The notes below the pieces were generated by a model. It saw nothing but the letters and a program-made list of their open reading frames with translations. It did no database searches and was not told the origin of the DNA. Both the position numbers and the translations under genes were made by a program. Source: Anthonomus grandis grandis (taxonomy: Eukaryota; Arthropoda; Insecta; Coleoptera; Curculionidae). From it: 64,000 nucleotides of DNA. The stretch spans positions 7,397,100 to 7,461,099 of the forward strand of contig NC_065554.1 in assembly GCF_022605725.1 (NCBI RefSeq), given 5' to 3'. This document shows, one piece after another, positions 23,008 through 34,604 of the stretch (position 1 is the stretch's first letter; every line of letters starts with the position of its first letter).

Positions 23008-23310
23008 TTAGCTCCACACACAGCAGACTACTTCAGATTCGAGACTCTCCCAGACATCCAATTCCCAGGCAAAGAAAAACTGCAGGCTTCCAAGTTTCAC
23101 CTCTTCCACTTCACAAAACGCCAAGCTCTGGTAGTGGTCTAGGTTAGACGTTAGCTCACAGTTGTTTAAAATATCCTCTAGATTAGAGCCAGTAGAGTAC
23201 ATAACCCCAAAATAAAAGTACCATGTGAAGAAATCAGGTCCGTACAAAAAAAATCCGTCCAAATCCATGTTATGTAGCTTGCTAATTAAATTGTCCCCTG
23301 CCAATGCCAA
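23008..23310 (-). CDS. Unrecognised 100-aa ORF
   Basis: A 100-codon frame starting ATGGCATTGGCAGGG (23310) and ending at a TAA just before 23008. The peptide is acidic and aromatic (DLDGFFLYGPDFFTWYFYF near residues 17-35, then SLQFFFAWELDVWESLESEV near the C-terminus). It has no signal peptide and no motif I recognise. Base composition and codon use look more protein-like than neighbouring decayed DNA. It lies within the insertion that splits the outer mariner and 142 bp left of the Sailor-type element, in opposite orientation. It may be a captured exon, a cargo ORF of an unidentified element, or chance. Confidence 0.35.
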   Translation of the reverse strand: MALAGDNLISKLHNMDLDGFFLYGPDFFTWYFYFGVMYSTGSNLEDILNNCELTSNLDHYQSLAFCEVEEVKLGSLQFFFAWELDVWESLESEVVCCVWS

Positions 23311-23451
23311 TCAGGACCGCCATTTTGCCGATGTTTGAGGGCACGTGAAAAATTATTAGGTTTTAAATCGCCATAAAGGCCAGTAAATTCAACAAAACAA
23401 CAAATTATAGCATTACGCTCAAAAAGTTGATTTACTATCACCACATTTATA

Positions 23452-23482
23452 CTCTATTTCAGAAGTGTATAGAGCAATAAAC
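23452..23482 (+). repeat. Left TIR of the DD82E element
   Basis: CTCTATTTCAGAAGTGTATA and the following bases match the reverse complement of 25512-25542 with one mismatch. It is flanked on the left by TA. Confidence 0.93.
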
Positions 23483-23777
23483 TGGGGAATTCCATTCTGT
23501 TTGGCTATATTTCGTGGTAGTTCATAGGCGCAGGTACTTATTATTTATGAATTTAATTTTCACGGATTAAATGCCTTTATTTTGAAAGAGATTAAATACT
23601 AAATAAATACTTTTAATCCTTTTGTATAGGTACCTATCTTTTAACGCTTTGTAACATGCAAAAATGGGGTCAGGTAATATATACAGACTATAAATACTTT
23701 TAAATCATATTTTAAACGTTAGTAGTCACTGCTACGCTGTAGTGTAATCACAATATTATTATCCCAATATTTAAAAA

Positions 23778-25130
23778 ATGGAGGTATTCAGTCCAACGAA
23801 AAGATGTACTAAAAATTCTCCACTATCGCTAAGTGAAAAAGTTATTATTTTTAATGTACATGATTGCATAAAACACGATTACCCTAGTTTTACTGTGCAA
23901 GAAATTGTTGAAAAATGTTCTCGAATGAGTGGAATTGGAAAGTCCACCATTTTCAAATTGTTGCGGGAAAGAAAAGTAGCAGGTCAAGTGGAATCTCCCA
24001 AGCAAAAGCTAGGACGACCTACAAAAGTCCTTGATGAAAATGCTAAATGTATAATTTGAAGAAAAGTTCACTCTTTTTATTTTAAAAAGGAAATACCCAC
24101 CCTAGACAAAATTTTAATGGAGCTTGGCCGAGATGACAGTATTCCGTTGATAAGTAGAAAACTTTTATGGAAAACTTTAAAAAATATGGATTTTGCCTGG
24201 GAAAAGCATAACCGCAAAGCACTTTTACTGGAGAGCGACGAAATTGTTTGTTGTAGACGACAATACTTGAGAAGTATCAAGCAGTACCGCAGGGAGCAAA
24301 AGAAAGTTTTTTATCTTGATGAGACGTGGATTAACGAAGGTTATATAGTCCAAAAAATGTGGCAAGACAAAAATATAACCAGTGCTCGCCAAGCTTTCAT
24401 AGAAGGCCTGTCTACGGGTATTAAAGTACCTTCGGGAAAAGGAAAAAGACTTATAATCACACATATTGGAAGCGAAGAGGGATTTTTAAAAGAAGGTCTG
24501 CTAACCTTTGAGTCGACTCGCACAGGAGATTACCATGAAGACATGAACTCAGACGTTTTCGAGGACTATTTTGGTGAAATGATAAAATTTCTTCCGGCTA
24601 ATTCGGTGGTGGTTATGGATAACGCAAGCTATCATTCACGGCGAATAGAGAAGACGCCAACTTCAAGTTGGAGAAAGCAAGAAATTATCGATTGGCTGAC
24701 TGCAAAAGGTATTGCGTTTGAAGCAAATTTGATAAAAAAAGAACTGCTGGCAATAGCAAACTTACACAAAACTCGTTACATGAAATACGCCGTGGAAGAT
24801 ATAGCCGAAAAATATAATATACCTGTACTGCGCTTACCGCCATATCATTGCGAACTAAATCCTATAGAACTGATATGGGCGCAGGTAAAAGGATTTGTAG
24901 CAAGACAAAACACGACTTTTAAAATGAAAGATGTTAAGCTACTGTTTGATCAAGCCATTACGGAAGCGACACCAGAGAATTGGCGAAAAGCAGTCCAGCA
25001 TGTAATTAAGCAAGAGGACAAAATGTGGGATCTTGACAACCTCATCGATCAGACAGTCGATCCTTTAATTATAATGTCAAGAGGTGATGACAGTTCGTCA
25101 GATGACGAAGAAGACTACAATCTATTATAA
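23778..25130 (+). pseudogene. DD82E transposase with one nonsense codon
   Basis: The frame runs 450 codons from ATG 23778 to TAA 25128-25130, broken only by a TGA at codon 94 (24057-24059); the downstream part has an internal ATG at 24117 in the same frame. N-terminal HTH region about residues 15-75 (SGIGKSTIFKLLRERKVAG), then a GRPTK linker. The DDE catalytic core has D181 in VFYLDETW, D281 in VVVMDNASYH and E364 in ELNPIELIWAQVKGF. There are 82 residues between the second D and E, the spacing that defines the DD82E/Sailor group of IS630-Tc1-mariner transposases. An acidic Asp/Ser C-terminus ends in DDEEDYNLL. The TGA precedes AGA, so a CGA-to-TGA change is the likely cause (inference). Confidence 0.93.
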
Positions 25131-25511
25131 TTTAAAATTGTTATACACTGTTCAAAAAGTGCCAGATCAGTGACATTTTCAACTGTTTTACTCTACATAT
25201 TATGTTCAATAAATTTGTGAAAAAAATATATTATTCCATTTAAACAAAAGTAACTTTCTAAAATAAAATAGCATTTAAGTACATTAATTATAAGGTAAAA
25301 AACAAGTCCCAGTTGCACGCCTTTGGCGAACCGTTTTCAATATTTATCAGTGGGTAACAATGGGCAAAACTCATAAATTGACCCAAAACCGGGTGGCACT
25401 ACCTGCAATCAACGAAAAGAAAGAATTTTACATTGAAACTAATACCCAACTAAGGTAGTGGCATAAAATATTGGTGGATCACCAGGTACCACTTTTGCAT
25501 ACCTAATGAGG

Positions 25512-25542
25512 TTTTATTGCTCTACACACTTCTGAAATAGAG
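25512..25542 (-). repeat. Right TIR of the DD82E element
   Basis: Inverse of the left TIR, followed on the right by TA (25543-25544). The non-coding 380 bp between the transposase stop and this TIR hold no recognisable feature. Confidence 0.93.
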
Positions 25543-25544
25543 TA

Positions 25545-26399
25545 AAGTCAATTATATCCCCATATGGGTAAAATTCACACGAATTTCAAAAAGAACTAAA
25601 GCACTCTTCACTTCATGATGGCGGTCTGGAAAAAGGAACGACCGCAGAGGTCAAACCCGTATTTAAGCAATCACGCACAAAATGTATTGCCAATCGAAAA
25701 TAACTTAACTTTTTTTATAAGTACCATAAAACCTTTTATAAAAAAATAAATATGTGTCACTATGACAATCAATTTCGATTTTCCCTAGACCAGTAACTTC
25801 TTGCTATCTTCCAAGAAAACTAATATTTACATAAGATAAAAAGAGACAAAAATTAGCTAGGTCAGTCCGAGTAAAATCAATCAGCATATCTGGTATGGTC
25901 AAGCCAAAATCAGTAAAGTTATTGTACTATGGACAGTACAACATACACAATAATTGTACATGCCCAATTAATCATTATTCGTTATAAAATAATTAAATAA
26001 AGTATGGAATAATCAATATGGGATATAATTTAAATTCTAAAATATTTCTTTAGTCCAGAACCGGGTTTTATAAGAGTATAAATAAAATTTCATTAACAAC
26101 CAGTACAATATGAAGCTGAAATGTACAAGACTAAATGTGTCATTAAAAAGAAAGAACACTGTTATTTGAAATGGCTAGAGAACAGAACTATGGGTTACTT
26201 GGGAGGCTATTACAGAGACGGCATTACTAGTACCAATCATTAATATTTGTAAAATATCTATTTTGAAAATATAACTGTAATCAGTGCTTTTAATAAAGAG
26301 TATAAAATGCCAATTTTAACCTGTAACAATTTTTAAGAGTAGATCGTAACTTAAGGGAAAGAGGTTAATCCTAAAATGTAGGAAAAAGGTGTGCATAAT
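25545..26399. other. Unassigned insert, right of the DD82E element
   Basis: The continuation of the DNA that splits the outer mariner. A short inverted similarity (GACCGCCAT at 23309-23317 and ATGGCGGTC at 25618-25626) exists, too short to define an element end. No coding domain was recognised. Confidence 0.35.
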
Positions 26400-27230
26400 A
26401 ACTACTTATATTTTATTCTAGGATCTTCTCAAAGACAGGAAGTTGTTGGATGACTAAGAAATGCCAGAGTTCTAGCATTGGAATAACGAGTGTTAGATTG
26501 TGTTAAAGCAGATCCATTATTAAGTACCCGCATAATCGCAAATAAAGGAGGAACCTCTCGGTAACTGTATGGAGAATTTTGCACGAGCTGTTAATACACC
26601 CTTATCATATTCAACGAGTTCATGCATTAGAAGAGCGACATTTTCCACTTTGTGTTCAATTTTATAAATGGCTCGATGAATAACGCCTTGCCGTTGAAAA
26701 TTTCGAAAAAAAATTTACATACTGACAAGTTTTTAAACTCCATGACAACCATGTATGGGCAGATGAGAATCCCCATTCTATGGTACATAGAGCTCATCAG
26801 CAGCAGTTTTCTTTAAATGTGTGAGCGAGAATTACATTTATCGATATACATTTATTAAAACCCGTACTTTTACCGCAGCGGCTAAATGGCAAAAACTACA
26901 AATTATTTTTACAAAATGAATTACCGCCGCTATAAGAAAATCTTCCTCTTTTATTACGAGCACAAATGTGGTTTATGCACGATAGGGCTTGGACGTGATG
27001 GCGTCTTCTGACCTAAGCCCCCTTGATTTTTACTTCTAGGGATACATAAAACAGCTCGTTTATTCTCGCCCAATACCCAATATTAATGTTCTTAGATAAA
27101 AAATAGAGAAAGTTCTTCAGGAAAATTTCAAACAGTTAAAAACAATCCAAGAATTCTTCCACGAGTGCATCGTAATCTAATAAAAAGATTAGCAGCTTGT
27201 CGTGATGCTAATAGTAATAATTTAGAATAT
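26400..27230 (+). pseudogene. Mariner-type transposase, C-terminal piece
   Basis: The continuation of the split transposase. Fragments include GEFCTSC, FMHDRAWT (second catalytic D region, MHDGAP type), PLDFYF then GYIKQLVYSRPIPN, the 'LDFfLWGyLK..VY..p' block after the third catalytic D. The segment between the second and third D is deleted and many stops are present, so it is inactive. Confidence 0.6.
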
Positions 27231-27625
27231 TTTTTTTTAATTTAATTTTTTTTTCTGTATGGAATGAGTACCTAATTTTCATCAGAAAACATACGGAAAT
27301 TAAAGTTATTTTCAATATAAATTTTTTCGTAAATATAACGTTTTATCGTATGGATCTAAGAGTACCTTTTTTACGTAAAATCGCAATAATCTAGAGCGTA
27401 AAAGAAATTGGGAAGTTTTAACCCCTACCAACTTCCGTATGTGACGGCACTGACTAAAATTTTTAATTTTTTTTATTTAGTATTTTAACTACCATCTTAT
27501 AATTTAAGTTATAGAAAAAAATCATCTTTAAGGTGTCTTATTAAAAAAGGAATAACTCCTTTAGGAAGCGTTTGCGGACCCATGTTAACAGGAATTTTTT
27601 GATTTATTTTTATGCGTATAATGGA

Positions 27626-28440
27626 AAAAAAAGGATTTAGCAAGGAGAGGCAGATATGTACAGATTTATACATTCAAGAAGAAAAACAGCATTTTCCATA
27701 GTTCACAAGAAATTCAAGATAGCAAATCGATGTTTTTAACTTTGAAATTTTAAAATCGTAATTAAAAAACCTTTACATCAAGAACAAAAGACGCCATAAA
27801 TGTTGCAGATTTAAATGATACACCCTATTTATTATTACACTTCTGGATTTTATAATCAATTTTTCAGTTCAAAAGTGTTTTTTAATAAGGCTATTGAATA
27901 TCTATACTAAACTTTTTTTGATGATACGAAAGACGATTTGAAGTTACGAAAATATGCCAGTGAAGCCAAAAAAGTTTTGTTAATTGTCAATTATCTTAAA
28001 AATATATCCATAAAAATAGTTAACAGAATTAAATTCGTGCTGTGGAGATGGTGGTAAAATCTAAAGTTGTTGAAAACCTATACTAATGTAAGCAATTTTG
28101 CTAGTTGGGTGCAAAATAAATCTCCAAATTTCTATGTATCATAGCCCTTAAATGTGATCAGTCACACTAATTAAATATTAAATAATTAAATTATGTCGAA
28201 AAATTTTAACTGAAATATAAAAATCATCAATAAATATGATAATCGCATTTAACATATTTCATACCACGAATTATCTCTTGGAAAGAATTTTTCCACCAAT
28301 CCGGTAGATTTTGCACAAATTAAACAACTAATCTCAACGTCAAATTTTAAAGCATTTAACCCATCAATACACCTGGAGCAACTCTTGTGACTAAAACACT
28401 AAGATATTCCGGATATATGAAGTCATTTGTATTGATATAT
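27626..28440. other. AT-rich, no recognised feature
   Basis: Nothing could be supported on either strand in this stretch. Confidence 0.4.
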
Positions 28441-29130
28441 GAACTCAATACTCAATACTCAAATATTTATTTCCATAGACTTGTACAAATAAGTATCGGA
28501 TAATGTCAAAAAATAAAACTATAAGATCTAAACATTTTAACATTTTAAAAGGCCTTAAGAAAAAACAATAAAAAATCTACAATTAACTAAAGATTAAGAA
28601 TATAAGAAAACTACAGCTTTTAACAAATAAATACGAATTATGGGAGTAAGGATGAGACGCTGCAATTTAGATATTCTGTTACCATATAAAAGGAATTTTT
28701 AATTAAAATTCTTTTCAATGAAGCATTAAAATTATTAATCTTCTCAATTTTTTTTTATTTTAATGGGAAGATTATTGTATAATTTAATGGGTAAAACTAC
28801 TGGGCTGTTTGAAACTTTGGTTAATTTATGTTTGGGTAAATCCAAATTTAAGTTAACCTTGAGTTCATAGTGGGTACCTCTAGACAAAGAATAGTCAGAC
28901 AGGTTACGCTTTATATGCATGACCGAGTTGAAAATAAATAGGCAAGGAAATAGCATAATTTTCAAGTCTGGAAAGAGTGTTCTACAAGAAAATGTATAAG
29001 GCTTAAATAAAATAGTTCTAATTATTTTTTTCTGGGCCGTAAGAACTTCACCACTTCTAGAACAGTTACCCCAACACATTATGCCATATGACAAACATGA
29101 CTGGAGATAACCATAGTACACTTCTTTACT
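28441..29130 (-). pseudogene. LINE 3' region with ACTCAAT-repeat tail
   Basis: On the minus strand LQSCLSYGIMCWGNCS, AQKKIIRTILF, SCRTLFPDLKIM and RGTHYELKVNLNL (29121-28744) form the ordered C-terminal ORF2 blocks ('L.Ygi..WG', 'qKk.iR.i'). The final part resembles 'klyN.LP..ik'. The 3' tail is the ACTCAATACTCAATACTCAA tract at 28442-28461 (TTGAGTA repeat on the minus strand). 5' truncated; the coding stretch is open for 125 codons. Confidence 0.8.
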
Positions 29131-29689
29131 TCGTCGAAACTACTTTGGAATTAAGTGAATTCTTTGATACGTCCACAACTGAAAAATAGAGCTACTCTCC
29201 TCTCTTCTCATGACAATAAAATTGCGATTGCAAGAAATTTGCGAAATAAGGCAAGACAAAAAAGGAGCAGGCACAAAAGCAACGAAGATATAAATAGTTT
29301 AACTGGAAAAAAAATCATAAAACAATATTTTACTGCTTTATATCCAGCACATATGAAGTGATTGTTTAGAGCACTACGCACTTGCTACAATACGTTAAGG
29401 TTGCAAAGAAACTCATTTTGCTCCTAATGATTAAACTAATCTTTTTCCCAATGCAATTTAAATAAATATCTACCTTTTTATTTTTCTTTATAATTTGTTT
29501 GTTAATAATAATTTGTTTTATTTAGTTTAGACAAAAATATGTTAAAATAATTACTAAATTTGTATTTGCCTAAAGAAATAATTTTATGTTTGCTTCCAAA
29601 CATCTTAATATTTAAATTTTATGAATATATCGGTCTGTCAGACCAGAGTATCCATTCTAAGGTAGTAAAATAGCGCGATTATTGATGGT
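29131..29689. other. AT-rich, no convincing feature
   Basis: A 68-codon plus-strand frame at 29155-29361 is basic (KARQKRSRHKSNED) but has no recognisable domain and no homologue I can name. The rest is AT-rich. Confidence 0.35.
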
Positions 29690-30060
29690 TAATATATTAA
29701 GCTGCTAAAGAGTACAACAAAAATTATTAAGCAGGAAATCCTTAATTCTGCAAAAGATATACAGTAGGAATTTACTGAAACAAATGTAAAAGTAATAGAA
29801 TTAGAAAGAAAATGGGTATCGTTTGAACGTAGACTTAGTCGTTACAATATTATTATCTTTAGACTTAAAGCGGACAAATTCAATTTGATTTAATTCGCTA
29901 AACATTTTAGATGATGAACATAGGCCTTTCTATAATAGGTATGTTGTTCAACTCACAACTAATGACATCAACAATATCCACAGCATAGGTTATAGTCCTC
30001 ACCTACCTATAATCCCTAATAAAGGCTAAACTATTACCTAAATTGGGTTTTTTTTAAATA
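29690..30060 (+). pseudogene. LINE ORF1 fragment (coiled-coil type)
   Basis: The plus-strand peptide VIELERKWVSFERRLSRYNI with IIIFRLKA matches the 'lE.k.R..NivIfGl' junction between coiled coil and RRM-like domain in LINE ORF1 proteins. A further NDINNIHSIGYSPHLPIIP fits the '.i..ihRiG......piiv' block. Two or more frameshifts; no zinc knuckles seen. Confidence 0.6.
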
Positions 30061-30708
30061 CTGCACAGAAAATACAGCAATGAATAAAGACCAATGTTAC
30101 TATGTTTACCGATAGATTGCCATAATAGTATTTATAACCAATATTCGATGCTACAGTACACATCATAATACATCAGATCTATTTTGGCAATTCCCAGGTG
30201 AATAGTCACCAACATTACTTATTTTAACGTTGTTACTACTCGTTTTGATTTTTGGGTGTTAAAAATTTGAATTCTGAAGGTAAGTTGGGCTAATAATAAT
30301 GATATTGAGTTACTATTTGCAACAATAATATACAAGATTCGAAAAGTAATTCTTTTACGAAAAGTTGTCTTAATTTTGATTACATATACATCTAAAAGAA
30401 AATGTGGCAGCAGCTTTAACTCGGAAGATTTTAATGAAAAGAGAATATTTCTACCTAGTTGATAGTTGACATTTTGTTCTAAATATTAGGCACACATTGA
30501 CCTTCAAAACAGTTGCTATATTTGGATATCACAAATCACAAATATATCTCACTTTAGACCGGTGAAAAACTGCAAAATTTCAAGATAAACCTCGATGAAA
30601 AATTATCAAGTATTACTTATTAATAAAAAATTAAAATCTAAGTTAGGTCCAATATACAGCTTAAATTTATTTTAAATTCTTGTTACATTACCTAAATTTG
30701 ACACAAGC

Positions 30709-32340
30709 CTAAATTTGAATGTAACAAGGTGATATGGTAAAAATGTTGATAACTACAAGAAAGCGTCCTAGGAATGGTCCCAAACATTTCCATCTGTTGC
30801 CTACTATAAAAGGGATTTGTTTTTTTTTAATTTTGGAATACACTATTTTAATACCAAATTGGGTTTTGTGCATGTTTGGGCCTAGCATCGTGTGGCTCTT
30901 GCCGGTTTTTTGATGCTGTTTGTTTACGTTTTTTAGGCGCCTATCTCTTTTTTCCTGGTCGCATCGAGGTGCTCTAGCTGTTGACGGCACGGAATAAGGG
31001 AATTGACTTGAGTAGGATATGGAAGTGTTGGTCATATTTATGTGCTGGGTGGGCGGCTGGAATTGGTCGGGCTCACGGGTTTAGGTCACGCCCACCCAGC
31101 TCGACAGTTTTTTGCCGTGTTGTGTATTAATAATTATTATTATTATTATTATTTTTTTTTTCATGAAGTGTCGAAGATTTTAGAGCAATCATAATTTGAA
31201 TGCCGGATTAGATGTCAACTTATTTAGTTTTAGGATTAGGTTGTCTAATTTTTGATTATTTTCATCCTCCAGCAGGGAAAGAAGAGTTAATAATGTGTTG
31301 TTCTGTATTGGTAGTTTAGCCTGTTTGGTTTCTAATGCGGGTACTTTTATAGCCTCTGAACGTCGGGCCCGAGGTGGGCTCTCTTTTTTGTGCTTCGGCG
31401 AAGTTTTTCTTGCTGTTTATGTAATTTGGATTTTTGGGACAGCGTCAATAACTGGCCGGATGGTCGCCGCCGCAATTGCATTCTAAATATATGTGTTTAC
31501 CTTTGCAATTATGGCAATGCGGCCCCGTGTTGCAATTGCTCGCGGCGTGTCCAAATTCCTGACGGCGGTGGCACTGTCCCACGTGCCTTATGTTATTAAT
31601 TTTAAATGTTTTAAGGTGCTCCACTCGGACCTTTATGATCAGGAGGTTATCAACCTTGTAGATATCTTCTTGTTCTTTTTTGATTAGGAACCGGATGAGA
31701 TCCATTTGCCTTTTGCGACCTGGGGCGGTGTTAAACCAGCCCATTTCTTCGGGCTCGAATCCCATCCGGTTCAGTTTATCTTCGATTTCTTTTAGGTCGA
31801 AGTTTCTATCGAAACCTCTCAGGATAACATTAAGTTTCCTGCCCTCAAGGAAGAAGGAGTGAAATTTCATCTCCCTCTCCTTGAGGAGAGCAGTCAGATT
31901 TCTGTGATCCTGTGCGGATTTTGGGAAAAGTGCCTCTCCTTTTGGACCTTTACTATATTTATTTTATTTTCCATGATTGTTTGGTATTTTTTGGCCTAGT
32001 TCGTGGTGTCTCTAATGACCACTTTAGGTATTTTTGAGCTGCCAGGTTCAGCACTCCTCTTTTTGCCCGCGATTGATAAATTGTTAAGTGGCATAAATAC
32101 CTAGTTGATTTTTTTCAGATGTTGTGTCTCGCTTCCTCGGATTACTATTTATCGTAGCATCTGGGAGCGTTAAAGGACCAGGCTCCTCCGTATCGGTGTT
32201 TATTTCAGTCCTCAGATTGCTGCATCTCCTCCTCTCGCGGGGAGGAGATGTTTGCATCTTTTCTTGGCCTTTTTCATGAGTTTTCTTGATTTTTATTGTC
32301 GTTTAACTGGTCCCTCAACGCCCCCAGCTGCCCGGCAAGT
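30709..32340 (-). pseudogene. Jockey-type LINE ORF1 (gag-like, zinc knuckles)
   Basis: The minus-strand frame 31870-31445 starts within AQDHRNLTALLKERE and MKFHSFFLEGRKLNVILRG. It has the PRE_C2HC-type region (MGFEPEEMGWFNT...IYKVDNLLIIKV) and three Cys/His knuckle-like blocks: CHRRQEFGHAASNC (a C2HC in which one Cys is Arg), CHNCKGKHIYLEC and a following CNCGGDHPA. A stop ends the frame, but the peptide continues (RCPKNPN). Upstream, 32340-31900 holds decayed N-terminal sequence; 31035-30709 holds a basic Ser/Pro-rich tail. ORF1 proteins of this type bind LINE RNA. No ORF2 follows on this strand, so this is an isolated fragment. It is less AT-rich than the neighbourhood. Confidence 0.8.
31127..31163 (+). 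repeat. (ATT)n microsatellite
   Basis: About seven TTA/ATT units followed by a run of T, inside the ORF1 remnant's 3' part. Confidence 0.8.
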
Positions 32341-33545
32341 TGTCCGCCGTTTTGGATGGTTTTTTTTACGTCTACTGCTCAACTGCTGAATCTGCTCCAA
32401 CTGCTGAACTGCTAGCAAGAAGTATTCTTCTAATCATGGAAACACCATTTTATTCTCAATTTCTTACACTGGTCAAAATTGTAACATTAGTTGTTTGTAA
32501 CAAATTTGTCTCTTCTGCTTCTTTAGCTTATCCAAGATCCTGCAAAGGCTGTGGAGATGAATGACCAAAAATTGTTACTTTCAGAGCATTAAAAAATAAA
32601 TGCTTGATTTTTGCCCAATGATTTAGAGTTTGAAATTATAGAATCATGGACCAAGAAATATTAAAATATTCTCATTCCAGAAAATTGGTTTGAACTTATA
32701 AAGTACGCAAAAATAAAGAATTCTCGTTTTAGCACAATTTTGATGCAACGGAAAGAATTTTTAAGCAGATCGGCATTAGAGGATGTAATTACAAATAGAA
32801 AAAAGGACACAGACATTTTACTTTACCAAACCTTATAATTAGCTAACCATTTGTTAGTTTTATTTTGAGATGGGTCATGAATTTAAAACAAGTTTAAAAT
32901 GAGTTTGAATAAATAATAATAATCGCTAGAAAAATTAAATTTTTGTGTTCCGCAATTTAAAATAAAATCTACTAAAATAAATACTATAAGTTTTAATTTT
33001 AGTTAAGTTTTTTTAAATTTATTTTCGAGATATAATTATACTTCGACTGAAAATATTTTTTTTCTTATTTTGGATTAATTTGTTTCTTCCAACTACTTTT
33101 GTATTGTTAAGACCTATTATTAAATTTAAAATCAAAACAATTTCAAATAAAAACATATTTTATTCCTAAAATATTTCTTTCATTTTTAAAAGAAACCGAT
33201 ATGGCATAATTCTAAATCTTCTCAAATTTTATAGCATAAAGATAAGCAAAGTACATTAACATTTTCGACGTGACTGAATATTCTTTAATTTTATAACTTT
33301 GCTTTTGCAGCAACTATATAAATGCAGCGGAAAATTCTCTAATAAAATGGTAATCTGATATTTCAGTATAGAGTCGTTATTTTCCGTCGAGCTGTTTGCC
33401 AGAAAACGTGGAACTAACCAAATTTTATATGGCAATTTTCGTTTTTAGTGTGTTCTGATGTCACAAAGTATTACATTTTTATTAAAAAATATCATCTTTT
33501 GGTAATTAGGTGAGGATAGTAGAGTATTTTTGAAATCTCTATGTA
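32341..33545. other. No recognised feature
   Basis: Short frames in 32340-32564 have no known motif. From 32600 to 33545 the sequence is AT-rich with no domain. Confidence 0.4.
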
Positions 33546-34602
33546 AGGGGTGTTTTAATAAGAGCGCAACATTTTAGTGTTCAATAAAAAATCTGATTTT
33601 GTGTGTTAAAATATTGCAATATCTATTGATTTAGAAAATATGCATTTATGAATTATTTATAAACAAAATTTCTTGTAAATGGGTATCACGTCTTTGCTCG
33701 CATATGCGTATCCTTTTGAAAAAATTTTCAATAACATTATTGCATACACGTGTTGGTATTTTAATAATATAGGGTCTAATTTCGGCTTTCAGTGCTTTGA
33801 TGGTTGCAGGTTTATTGGCATAAATGTGAGACTTCAGATACCCACAGAGCCAGAAGTCTAAAGGCGTTAAATCCCAAGAATGTAGAGGTCAATTCTGGTC
33901 ACTAAATCAGGAAATTACACGACCAGGAACAAACGCGTGCAAGATCGTCAATGTTTCACGGGGGATATGACATACGGCACAGTCTTGCTATAATCAAATG
34001 ACATCAAGATCAAAAGGTTCGAAATAAGGCACAAGAAACTGTGCAGCACGATAACTCTTTTGCCATTTACCGTTACTGCGTTTCCTCCTTTATTTAAAAA
34101 AAAATTATCCAATTATTCCTTCAAATCATAATGTACAAAATACAGTGACACGTTCTGGATGCATTGCTTTCTGATAAATCATTCGTGGATTTTCTGAGCT
34201 TTATTACTGAAAATTATCTTGTTTGCGAAATCAGCAGGTTGCCCAAGAATTCAATTGGTGAATTCCCTTTCGCTATATTTATGGTGTGATAATAGAAGTT
34301 TTTGAGTCAGTTGGATTATATAGGATAGATAGATTTTGGACTTCGAGTTTTTTGGTAATTCTTTTCACAGTAGATAATAAAAATAATATTTCGACCGAAC
34401 GGTGGACGAATTTTACGAATATGACAGTTAAACTTTCACTGTTTTGATAATAATTTTTGACAATTAAGACGCTTTGATCTACCGTTTAATATTCTATGCT
34501 TACTAACTCCCATCTGTCAACTATCACGCCATAATCATGTGACATTATGACTGTTGAACATGGCGCATATTTCAAATCTTGCATTTTTATTGAAACACCC
34601 TT
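33546..34602 (-). mobile_element. Short-TIR mariner (DD41D spacing), decayed
   Basis: A 1,057-bp element with TIRs of about 25 bp: AGGGGTGTTTTAATAAGAG (33546-33564) and its imperfect inverse TTTATTGAAACACCCTT (34586-34602). It is flanked by TA on both sides (33544-33545; 34603-34604). On the minus strand the transposase C-terminus is readable: QDCAVCHIP (second D), later WDLTPLDFWLCGYLKSHIYA (third D) and NKPATIKALKAEIRP. Counting across two stops gives 41 residues between the catalytic Asp residues. Numerous lesions make it inactive; the N-terminal half is mostly lost, matching the short overall length. Confidence 0.82.
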
Positions 34603-34604
34603 TA

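Larger units (their letters stand above)
23452..25542 (+). mobile_element. DD82E (Sailor-type) Tc1/mariner-superfamily transposon
   Basis: A 2,091-bp element with 31-bp terminal inverted repeats beginning CTCTATTTCAGAAGTGT (23452-23482 and, inverted, 25512-25542), differing at one base. Each end is flanked by TA (23450-23451 and 25543-25544), the standard Tc1/mariner target duplication. It carries a single transposase gene in the plus orientation, interrupted by one in-frame stop. Ends are nearly identical, so insertion is recent compared with the surrounding relics. It sits inside the DNA that split an older mariner element. Confidence 0.93.
20783..27625 (+). mobile_element. Long-TIR mariner-type element, split by nested insertions
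   Basis: Left terminal repeat of about 340 bp (20820-21170) and right inverted copy (about 27350-27625) share blocks such as TTAACATGGGTCCG (20858) / CGGACCCATGTTAA (27576), CACTGACTAAAATTTT (27449) against AAAATTTTAGTCAGT, and the TTTTTTACGTAAAA segment. The left tip is TA|CAGCGTGATTTAAAAG; the right tip is truncated past 27625. A transposase is split: N-terminal part at 21480-21640 (FTYEEQADIHIMYGRAFGD) and C-terminal part at 26400-27230 (SPLDFYF, GYIKQLVYS). About 4.7 kb of foreign DNA, including the Sailor-type element, separates them. Confidence 0.75.

Noticed and set aside
23309..25626. GACCGCCAT / ATGGCGGTC inverted pair as the ends of an element around the Sailor-type copy
   Set aside because: Only nine bases match and the flanks do not extend the similarity or show a target duplication.
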